A stretch of 5,449 nucleotides of DNA from Pseudomonadota bacterium (GTDB taxonomy: Bacteria > BMS3Abin14), in the NCBI GenBank assembly GCA_003229755.1, contig QIFJ01000225.1, positions 1-5,449 of the forward strand, given 5' to 3'. The notes beneath the pieces are model-generated. The model was not told the origin of the DNA and did not search any database. It worked only from the letters and a program-made list of their open reading frames with translations. Numbering within the stretch: the stretch's first letter is position 1; each line of letters begins with the position of its first letter. The position numbers were made by a program, and so were the translations under genes. This document shows, piece after piece, positions 1 through 4,947 of this stretch.

Positions 1-1
1 G

Positions 2-766
2 GACCTCCTGGAGATGGACGATGAGGAGATCAGGCACGTCAGGGGCAACAGGATCTCCATGGTCTTTCAGGAACCCATGAGCGCCCTTAACCCGGTCTTC
101 ACCGTAGGAGATCAGGTGGCCGAAGTTCTGAGGCTGCACCGTGGAATGGACAAGAGCGCTGCCTTCGAAAGAGCAGCACAGCTTCTTGACCGGATGGGAA
201 TACCCGATCCGGCCAGGCGGGTATCTCAATACCCGCATCAGATGTCCGGCGGAATGCAGCAGCGGGTTCTGATCGCCATGGCCATGGCGTGTGAGCCGGA
301 TGTGCTGATTGCCGATGAGCCTACGACGGCCCTGGATGTCACCGTTCAGGCCCAGATACTCAGATTGATCGAAGAGCTTATCCATGAGGGCAACCGCACC
401 GCCCTGCTCATCACCCACGATCTGGGTGTAGTCGCTGAACTGGTGGACCGGGTTTGTGTGATGTACGCCGGTGTGATAGTTGAGATGAGCCGTGTCGGGG
501 ACCTTTTTGGCGCTCCCCGGCATCCGTATACAATGGGTCTTATCAATTCTCTTCCGACACCGGGCAGGCGTCGTTTTGTAGCCATTGGAGGGAGTGTGCC
601 GGATCTTACGGATCTGCCTTCCGGGTGCCGGTTCCATCCCCGATGTCCAAGGGCCCAGGAAGCGTGCACTCGGGTGGAACCGGAGTTAACCTTGATAGAA
701 AGGGATATTGAGGTCAGGTGTTACTTTCCAGGAAACAAGCACGAGAAGTTGAGGAGGGCGATCTGA
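2..766 (+). CDS. oppD: Peptide ABC transporter ATPase, OppD/DppD type (5' partial)
   Basis: This is one of the two cytoplasmic ATPases that power an oligopeptide/dipeptide-class (peptide/nickel family) ABC importer. The frame is open from base 2, so the gene begins before the window. The N-terminal part with Walker A is missing, and the ATG at 14 is internal. Visible in order are the Q-loop (VFQEPMSALNPVF), the ABC signature (MSGGMQQRV), Walker B (DVLIADEPTTALD) and the switch histidine (LLITHDLG). The C-terminal extension typical of this family follows, with HPYT, the Cys-rich segment GCRFHPRCP...C and a last Cys near the end. Such cysteines carry a 4Fe-4S cluster in at least one characterised DppD; whether they do here is inference. 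The stop TGA (764-766) overlaps the start of the next ATPase, so the two are translationally linked. Substrate cannot be told from the ATPase, and opp versus dpp naming is arbitrary. Confidence 0.93.
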   Translation, partial: DLLEMDDEEIRHVRGNRISMVFQEPMSALNPVFTVGDQVAEVLRLHRGMDKSAAFERAAQLLDRMGIPDPARRVSQYPHQMSGGMQQRVLIAMAMACEPDVLIADEPTTALDVTVQAQILRLIEELIHEGNRTALLITHDLGVVAELVDRVCVMYAGVIVEMSRVGDLFGAPRHPYTMGLINSLPTPGRRRFVAIGGSVPDLTDLPSGCRFHPRCPRAQEACTRVEPELTLIERDIEVRCYFPGNKHEKLRRAI

Positions 767-1725
767 GCGATGCACTCTTAACAGTCAAGCACCTTACCAA
801 GATATTTCCGGTCAAGGGCGGCGCTCTTGGGAAGATCGTCGGCGGAGTCAGGGCTGTTGATGACGTTTCATTCCAGGTGCGGACAGGAGAAGTCTTCGGC
901 CTCGTGGGCGAATCAGGTTGCGGCAAGACCACACTTGGCCGGATGATTCTCAGGCTGATCGAGCCTGTCTCGGGCAGGGTGATCTTTGACGGTATCGATA
1001 TAACCGGACTTAACAGACGGGAGCTCCGACCCTATCGTCACCGCATGCAGATTATCTTCCAGGATCCCTTCGGTTCCCTGAATCCCAGGAAGACCGTGGG
1101 CGCCATTGTCGGAGAGCCTCTTCGGCTCTCGGGAATGAGCACTGATATTGTAAAGGTAAAGGTTGAAGAAATGCTTGCCACTGTTGGCTTGCCTGCCGAC
1201 AGTTACAGCAGGTATCCCCATGAGTTTTCAGGCGGGCAGAGACAGCGTCTCGGAATCGCCAGGGCCCTGTCCCTGAGGCCTGATTTCCTTATGGCCGACG
1301 AGCCAGTTTCGGCTCTCGATGTCTCGATCCAGGCCCAGATCCTCAATCTTCTTATGACCTTGAAGGAGCAGTTTAACCTCACGATGCTCTTTATCTCTCA
1401 TGACCTGAGAGTGATCAGGAGCCTCTGCGACAGAGTTGCTGTGATGTACCTTGGCAGGCTGGTGGAAGAAGGGCCCGTTGAGGATGTCTATGCGGATCCG
1501 GTTCATCCATACACTGAAGCCCTGGTGCGGGCCATACCCGAACCTGATCCGGATCTGAGGACGAAGGACAGAGGGCCGGCAGGTGAAGTGGCCAGCCCCA
1601 TTGACCCCCCGCCGGGGTGCCACTTCCATCCACGATGTCCCATCAGGATAGACCGATGTTCAGTGGAGGTACCTGAACTTTCCCACAGGAGCAATGACCG
1701 GCGTGCCAGATGCTTTGTCAGGTAA
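718..1725 (+). CDS. oppF: Peptide ABC transporter ATPase, OppF/DppF type
   Basis: This is the second ATPase of the importer, expected to pair with the OppD-type subunit at the inner face of the membrane. Counting from GTG 718 it is 335 aa. It has Walker A (GESGCGKT, residues 64-71), a Q-loop (IIFQDPFGSLNP), signature SGGQRQR (from 171), Walker B with DEP at 194-196, and switch His 228 in ISHD. The C-terminal extension contains HPYT and the Cys-rich stretch GCHFHPRCP. All catalytic motifs are present, so it looks functional. The start is unresolved. GTG 718 is the only upstream standard codon and gives the outer limit used here. CTG 763 lies 5 nt after an AGGAGG and would give MSDALLTVKHLTKIFPV, which resembles family N-termini better and yields 320 aa. 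The gene overlaps the upstream gene by 49 nt from GTG or 4 nt from CTG. Confidence 0.94.
   Translation: MLLSRKQAREVEEGDLSDALLTVKHLTKIFPVKGGALGKIVGGVRAVDDVSFQVRTGEVFGLVGESGCGKTTLGRMILRLIEPVSGRVIFDGIDITGLNRRELRPYRHRMQIIFQDPFGSLNPRKTVGAIVGEPLRLSGMSTDIVKVKVEEMLATVGLPADSYSRYPHEFSGGQRQRLGIARALSLRPDFLMADEPVSALDVSIQAQILNLLMTLKEQFNLTMLFISHDLRVIRSLCDRVAVMYLGRLVEEGPVEDVYADPVHPYTEALVRAIPEPDPDLRTKDRGPAGEVASPIDPPPGCHFHPRCPIRIDRCSVEVPELSHRSNDRRARCFVR
751..766 (+). promoter_or_regulatory. Strong RBS and CTGA start/stop overlap for oppF
   Basis: AGGAGG at 752-757 lies inside the last codons of the OppD-type gene. Five bases later comes CTG (763-765), whose last two bases are part of the upstream stop TGA (764-766). 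This is the geometry of an ATGA or GTGA coupling site, but with CTG as the possible initiator. Confidence 0.5.
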
Positions 1726-1726
1726 C

Positions 1727-2845
1727 ATGAAGTCTGCCGGTTGGTTTCCCCCCTTTTTTTCCATCTATATCCATGTACCGTTCTGCTGGAATCTCTGTGA
1801 CTTCTGCCACTTTTACAGGGTGAAACCCCGGGAAATTGAGGCTTATCTCGATGCGCTGGCAAGAGAGGTCGATTCCATATCCGGAACGATTTCCGCTCCG
1901 GTCAGGAGTGTTTATGTCGGCGGTGGAACCCCATCAGTCCTCCCCGCGAGATTCTACGAAAGTCTCTTCAGACATCTGGACGAAGCCTTTTTTATGGATG
2001 GCACATCGGAGAGCAGTATCGAGGTCGTACCTGGAGCAGGAACAGATGAGCTCGGGAGACTGCAGGAGGCCGGTTTCGGAAGGGTAAGCATCGGTATAAA
2101 ATCGTTCGACCCGGATTCCCTTGCAGCATTGGGAGTAAGAAGAGAGGAGGAGTCGGCCGAACGTTCGGTAGAAGCAGCACGCAGCGCCGGCTTCATCTCG
2201 GTTGGCATAGATCTGGTCTACGGTTTTTCCGGACAGGAGGAAGAATCTTTCATAAATGACCTTCAAACAGCCCTCCTGCTTGACCCTGACCATATTTCCC
2301 TTTATTCCCTCGTGCAGAGTGCTGATTCAGGTCCGCGGGAAATCAATCAGGATACTGCTGCCGCGATGTTTACGGAATCGATCAGGACCCTGATCGCTGG
2401 AGGGTATCGTCAGTACGAAATATGTAACTTCGCAAAGCCGGGCCATGAGTGCCTGCACAATATTAATTACTGGCGGGACGGCGACTTCATCGGCCTTGGG
2501 CCATCCGCGCACAGTGCGGTAACTGCCGAAGGCACAAGATCAAGGTGGCGCAACGCCGCGGACCTTGCGGCCTACATGGCTGATCCCGGCTCCGTGAAAG
2601 AGGAGCTTTGTGTGGAAGGTCCGGAGATACGTCCTGCGGAAGCTCTCATGCTGGCTCTGAGGCAAACTGAGGGTGTGGACATCGACCACTTTATCCTGAG
2701 GTACGGCAAGGATCCGAGAATAATTCTTGGGTCCTCCCTGAAGCGATTCCGTGAACTGGGCCTGATAAGGACATCAGCGAGAAGGATAAGACTGACGACG
2801 AGGGGCATGCTGTTGTCGAATGAGGTTTTTGGGGCGATCGTCTAA
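1727..2845 (+). CDS. hemW: Radical SAM heme chaperone HemW-like (HemN family)
   Basis: HemW proteins are radical SAM relatives of oxygen-independent coproporphyrinogen III oxidase (HemN) that bind heme and are thought to deliver it. They were long annotated as HemN. From ATG 1727 the protein is 372 aa, a normal HemW length. It shows YIHVPFC with the CX3CX2C cluster motif (Cys 20, 24, 27), GGGTP at 65-69 for SAM binding, and SIGIKSF where HemW usually has SIGVQSF. It also has DLVYGFSGQ, the HNxxYW motif (HNINYW, 244-249) associated with heme binding in HemW, then GLGPSAHS and a C-terminal helical HemW domain (EALMLALRQTEGV). Phe 29 stands where HemN has its fourth conserved Cys, which favours HemW over a true oxidase. 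ATG 1727 is 1 nt past the oppF stop. An in-frame ATG at 1694 has AGGAG only 2 nt away and would overlap oppF, so it is less likely. Confidence 0.9.
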   Translation: MKSAGWFPPFFSIYIHVPFCWNLCDFCHFYRVKPREIEAYLDALAREVDSISGTISAPVRSVYVGGGTPSVLPARFYESLFRHLDEAFFMDGTSESSIEVVPGAGTDELGRLQEAGFGRVSIGIKSFDPDSLAALGVRREEESAERSVEAARSAGFISVGIDLVYGFSGQEEESFINDLQTALLLDPDHISLYSLVQSADSGPREINQDTAAAMFTESIRTLIAGGYRQYEICNFAKPGHECLHNINYWRDGDFIGLGPSAHSAVTAEGTRSRWRNAADLAAYMADPGSVKEELCVEGPEIRPAEALMLALRQTEGVDIDHFILRYGKDPRIILGSSLKRFRELGLIRTSARRIRLTTRGMLLSNEVFGAIV

Positions 2846-2865
2846 CCTCCAAGGGAGGAGGGAAG

Positions 2866-2901
2866 CCCTCGACAAGCTCGGGCCCTGAGCCTGTCGAAGG
2901 G
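2866..2901. repeat. REP-like palindrome of the CTTCGACAAGCTCAGG type
   Basis: The left arm CCCTCGACAAGCTCGG pairs with the right arm CCTGAGCCTGTCGAAGGG, leaving one bulged A (2897), one A/C mismatch (2875/2891), one G-T pair and a loop of about 3 nt. The core TCGACAAGCTC/GAGCCTGTCGA matches a short intergenic palindrome that I recall as recurring in many environmental bacterial genomes. A smaller CCTCC/GGAGG hairpin lies just upstream at 2846-2858. It could fold in the hemW 3' transcript end and act as a barrier, but no U-tract follows. Confidence 0.7.
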
Positions 2902-2958
2902 AGGAAAGAGGAAGGAGGGGTTGAGGCAGTGCGTAAGGCGAAGGGCGACCATGTTTGG

Positions 2959-3003
2959 TCATTGCGAGGAATATCGCAAGATGCGGAAGGACGAAGCAAT
3001 CTT
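2959..3003. repeat. Dispersed-repeat unit TCATTGCGAGGA...GACGAAGCAATCT
   Basis: The ends ATTGC (2961-2965) and GCAAT (2996-3000) are complementary. Together with the flanking GCGAGGA and GACGAAGCAATCT they match a short interspersed repeat that I recall from deltaproteobacterial and other metagenome-derived genomes. Nested inside is a perfect 6-bp hairpin, TTGCGA (2962-2967) and TCGCAA (2974-2979), with a 6-nt loop. The recognition is from memory; genome-wide copies cannot be seen here. Confidence 0.6.
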
Positions 3004-3013
3004 GTGGTCCGTT

Positions 3014-3039
3014 GATCTTGGATCTTGGGCCTTGGATCC
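3014..3039. repeat. Short heptameric tandem repeat (GATCTTG)
   Basis: GATCTTG occurs twice in tandem (3014-3020, 3021-3027), then the variant GGCCTTG (3028-3034) and a partial unit GATCC (3035-3039). It abuts the previous repeat unit within about 10 nt, so the two may belong to the same composite intergenic element. Confidence 0.6.
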
Positions 3040-3050
3040 ACCTAAACGGA

Positions 3051-3114
3051 GCCTTATGCATATGCGTACCAGCCTACTTCGACTTCGCACCTCGACTGCG
3101 CACTCAATTAAGGC
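3051..3114. repeat. Imperfect 64-nt inverted repeat with near-tandem 15-mers
   Basis: GCCTTA (3051-3056) pairs with TAAGGC (3109-3114). After a symmetrical 6-nt internal loop, TGCGTA (3063-3068) pairs with TGCGCA (3097-3102), allowing one G-T pair. Between the stems are two near-tandem 15-mers, ACTTCGACTTCGCAC (3076-3090) and ACCTCGACTGCGCAC (3089-3103), matching at 13 of 15 positions. The TTCGACT core resembles the REP-like palindrome upstream. I cannot assign it to a named family. Confidence 0.4.
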
Positions 3115-3219
3115 CGAGTTGGCCAGAACACTAGATGCACTTGTCCACAAATAAAAAGTGGTTAATTTACAGGAGAGTTAGTCGACAAAAAGAACAAACA
3201 CATACACGGCCTTAATTGA
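3104..3219. repeat. Perfect 12-bp inverted repeat bounding 116 bp
   Basis: TCAATTAAGGCC (3104-3115) is the exact reverse complement of GGCCTTAATTGA (3208-3219). The arms are 92 nt apart and are flanked outside by the direct repeat CAC (3101-3103 and 3220-3222), the layout of a small non-autonomous element with terminal inverted repeats and a 3-bp duplication. No coding content lies inside. The last four bases of the right arm are the first four of the TTGACA -35 hexamer. The repeat is seen directly; the mobile-element reading is only a hypothesis. Confidence 0.4.
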
Positions 3220-3248
3220 CACTAACAGGCCTCCATGTTAAGGAAATT
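3216..3248 (+). promoter_or_regulatory. Probable sigma-70 type promoter of hrcA-grpE-dnaJ
   Basis: TTGACA (3216-3221) is a perfect -35 hexamer. At 16-17 nt spacing the -10 candidates are poor (TTAAGG or TAAGGA around 3238-3244). Initiation would fall near 3250, placing the CIRCE directly over the start site, which is the usual arrangement for HrcA-controlled operons. I see no match to a heat-shock sigma-32 type promoter. Confidence 0.5.
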
Positions 3249-3275
3249 CTGGCACTCGTTATGAGAGAGTGCCAG
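3249..3275 (+). promoter_or_regulatory. CIRCE operator (HrcA binding site)
   Basis: CTGGCACTC (3249-3257), a 9-nt spacer and GAGTGCCAG (3267-3275) form a perfect inverted repeat. The classic CIRCE is TTAGCACTC-N9-GAGTGCTAA; the GCACTC/GAGTGC core and the spacer length are conserved, and the two outer changes in each arm are compensated in the other. It lies 9 bases before the hrcA start codon, and its right arm runs into the hrcA Shine-Dalgarno, so bound HrcA could block the promoter start site and the repeat could also fold over the ribosome site in mRNA. Confidence 0.95.
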
Positions 3276-3279
3276 GGAG
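3274..3279 (+). promoter_or_regulatory. hrcA ribosome binding site overlapping CIRCE
   Basis: AGGGAG at 3274-3279 sits 5 nt before ATG 3285. Its first two bases are the last two of the CIRCE right arm. This supports ATG 3285 as the hrcA start rather than the in-frame TTG at 3216, which is part of the -35 hexamer. Confidence 0.75.
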
Positions 3280-3284
3280 TTCAC

Positions 3285-4331
3285 ATGTCAGTACTTGAAA
3301 ACAGCTATCGGCATCGCAGCGTCATGCTGGCCGTAATTCATCTATATGTGGAGACGGCAGAACCGGTAGGCTCCAGGACGGTCGTAAAACAATACGACTT
3401 TGACCTGAGCCCCGCCACTGTACGCAACGTCATGGCCGATCTGGAGGATGAGGGATACCTTGTTGCGCCCCACACATCTGCAGGCCGGATACCAACTGAA
3501 ATGGCCTACAGATATTATGTTAACGATATCCTGAGAGCCAGAGTTCTCCAGGCAGAGGGCAGCCAGAAAGTGAGGGATGAGCTCCTCTCGTATCAGGGCA
3601 GTGTGGATGATCTCGCCCGCAAAACGTCCAGGGTCCTTTCAAACCTCTCCAGTTACGCCGGAATAGTCCTTGCTCCAAACAGATTGTACAGTACATTCAA
3701 GAATGTAAATTTCGTGCGGATCAAATCCAGGGTCGTTCTGGTGGTTCTCGTTTCCAGGTCGGGAATATCAGAGAACAGGCTGATAAAGATGGATCAGGAT
3801 TTTTCCCAGGAGGCGCTGGAGAACATGTCTGGCTACCTCAACGATCGCTACCAGGGCCTTTCCCTTGGCCAGATGCGCGGGAGACTTACAGACGATATGA
3901 GGAGAGACAAGGAAAACTACGACCTCCTCATGAATGCCGCCCTGGAGCTGGGAAAAAAGATGCTGGATTCCGAGGACGGCACCGACGTCTATGTTGAAGG
4001 AAGCTCCAAGATCCTGGATTTTCCGGAGTTTACCGGGAACATTGAGCGAATGCGGCAGCTGTTCAAGACTTTCGAGGAAAAGAGTAACCTGGTGGCCATT
4101 CTGGATGAGACTATGGATGCTGAGGGTTTGACTGTGTATATTGGATCCGAGTTAGGGATCAGCGGAGTAGGTGGTGTCAGCCTTGTCACCTCCACCTATG
4201 GCAACGGTGATGTCGCTCTGGGGACGGTGGGCGTTATTGGTCCCACGAGGATGAACTACTCCGAGGTTATTCCGCTGGTACGGACGGCTGCTTCTACATT
4301 GAGCGAGAACCTTGCGAAGGAAGGACTGTGA
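3285..4331 (+). CDS. hrcA: Heat-inducible transcriptional repressor HrcA
   Basis: HrcA represses chaperone operons by binding CIRCE operators and is released on heat stress; in well-studied systems GroEL maintains its activity. From ATG 3285 it is 348 aa, normal for the family. The N-terminal winged-helix DNA-binding domain is clear: EPVGSR at 26-31, SPATVRNVMADLE at 42-54 and GYLVAPHTSAGRIPT at 57-71. A central region follows, with the conserved NIERMRQLFKTFEEK block and then the C-terminal VYIGSELG (from about 284) and GVIGPTRMNY (from about 317) motifs. An open frame extends back 23 codons to TTG 3216, but that extension would translate through the CIRCE and the promoter, so it is not the start. 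The operator just upstream implies autoregulation of the whole operon. The gene ends 13 nt before the grpE start. Confidence 0.97.
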   Translation: MSVLENSYRHRSVMLAVIHLYVETAEPVGSRTVVKQYDFDLSPATVRNVMADLEDEGYLVAPHTSAGRIPTEMAYRYYVNDILRARVLQAEGSQKVRDELLSYQGSVDDLARKTSRVLSNLSSYAGIVLAPNRLYSTFKNVNFVRIKSRVVLVVLVSRSGISENRLIKMDQDFSQEALENMSGYLNDRYQGLSLGQMRGRLTDDMRRDKENYDLLMNAALELGKKMLDSEDGTDVYVEGSSKILDFPEFTGNIERMRQLFKTFEEKSNLVAILDETMDAEGLTVYIGSELGISGVGGVSLVTSTYGNGDVALGTVGVIGPTRMNYSEVIPLVRTAASTLSENLAKEGL

Positions 4332-4347
4332 AGGAGGTCTGATCTTG
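4331..4347 (+). promoter_or_regulatory. Consensus RBS directing a TTG start for grpE
   Basis: AAGGAGGT (4331-4338) is a full anti-Shine-Dalgarno match whose first base is the last base of the hrcA stop. TTG 4345 lies 6 nt downstream, an optimal spacing. The only upstream in-frame alternative is TTG 4312, inside hrcA and without a comparable site. Confidence 0.8.
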
Positions 4348-4947
4348 GGTCAGAGCAAGAGAAACAAGCCGGCAAACGAGCCTGCAGCAGAAAATACGAT
4401 CATCATAAGCGATGGCGAAGATACAATTGTTAAGGAAGAAGGTGGTGAGAAGGCAATAACGATCTCTCTGGTGGAGTATGAGGATTTGAAGGCTGAGATA
4501 GAGGAACTGAAGGACGGCATGCTCCGAGCCGCGGCGGATTACGATAATTTCAGGAAAAGAATGGAAAAGGAGCGGGAGAATATTATCTGCTACGCTAACG
4601 AACAGCTTATTTCAGAACTCCTGCCTGTGTTGGATAACCTGGAGAGGGCGTTGGCAAGCGAGCACTCCGATGCCGAGATTCAGGGCATTCTGGAAGGAGT
4701 CAGAATGATCTCAGGGCACCTGCATGAGGTTCTGACAAAGTGTGGATTAGAGACCCTCAGGTCGGTAGGCCATCCCTTTGATCCCAACATCCACGAGGCT
4801 GTGGGTGTGCTGAAAGGCAGCGAACATGAGGAGGGGACTGTTGCGACCGAGCTCCAGAAGGGCTATAAGCTGAAAGGAAAGGTCCTGAGGCCCTCCATTG
4901 TCCATGTGTCCGGTGGGGAATCCGGGGAACCTGAAGAAGAGGAGTAG
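4345..4947 (+). CDS. grpE: Nucleotide exchange factor GrpE
   Basis: GrpE is the cytoplasmic dimeric co-chaperone that releases ADP from DnaK and so drives substrate turnover; in some bacteria it also acts as a thermosensor. From TTG 4345 the protein is 200 aa. It has a hydrophilic, acidic N-terminal tail, then the long dimerisation helix (about 43-100) with the family motif DYDNFRKR (65-72) and ELLPVLDNLERAL. The C-terminal beta domain that contacts DnaK starts near 142 (GHPFDPNIHEAV) and runs through GYKLKGKVLRPSIVHVS. The C-terminus ends in an acidic EPEEEE. It is third in the CIRCE-controlled region only by position: promoter, hrcA, grpE, dnaJ, with gaps of 13 and 0 nt. No dnaK follows, although GrpE has no other known main partner. 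Confidence 0.97.
   Translation: MGQSKRNKPANEPAAENTIIISDGEDTIVKEEGGEKAITISLVEYEDLKAEIEELKDGMLRAAADYDNFRKRMEKERENIICYANEQLISELLPVLDNLERALASEHSDAEIQGILEGVRMISGHLHEVLTKCGLETLRSVGHPFDPNIHEAVGVLKGSEHEEGTVATELQKGYKLKGKVLRPSIVHVSGGESGEPEEEE

Larger units (their letters stand above)
2846..3215. other. Repeat-rich intergenic region, no credible gene
   Basis: This stretch between hemW and the hrcA promoter holds no convincing gene. Its longest open frame (2921-3154, + strand, TTG start) runs through repeat units and resembles no protein family I know. No hairpin with a following T-run is seen after hemW, so a classical intrinsic terminator is not evident. The content is a set of short palindromes and near-tandem repeats, followed by an AT-richer segment from about 3141. 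Confidence 0.75.

Noticed and set aside
14..16. ATG 14 as start of the first ATPase
   Set aside because: The frame is open to the window edge and Walker A is missing, so the true start lies upstream.
1694..1696. Upstream ATG start for hemW
   Set aside because: Its AGGAG is only 2 nt away, it overlaps oppF by 32 nt, and it adds 11 residues ahead of an already complete family N-terminus. It is still possible.
346..2808. Many antisense open frames opposite the ATPases and hemW
   Set aside because: All lie opposite well-supported genes, lack family motifs, and are explained by the composition of the opposite strand.
2846..2910. Intrinsic terminator after hemW
   Set aside because: Hairpins are present but the downstream bases are purine-rich (GGAGGAAAGAGG) with no T-run.
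2921..3154. 77-residue open frame (+) in the intergenic region
   Set aside because: It begins at a TTG without a clear ribosome site, runs through three repeat units, and its product resembles no family. It is most likely chance coding in repeats.
3141..3175. Second promoter (TTGTCC...TTAATT) followed by AGGAG
   Set aside because: The -35 is only partial, the spacing is short, and the AGGAG has no start codon at a useful distance. TTGACA at 3216, set against the CIRCE, is better.
3051..3222. Integron attC site or phage attachment site
   Set aside because: No GTTRRRY/RYYYAAC core pair is in the right place, and no integrase or tRNA gene is present.
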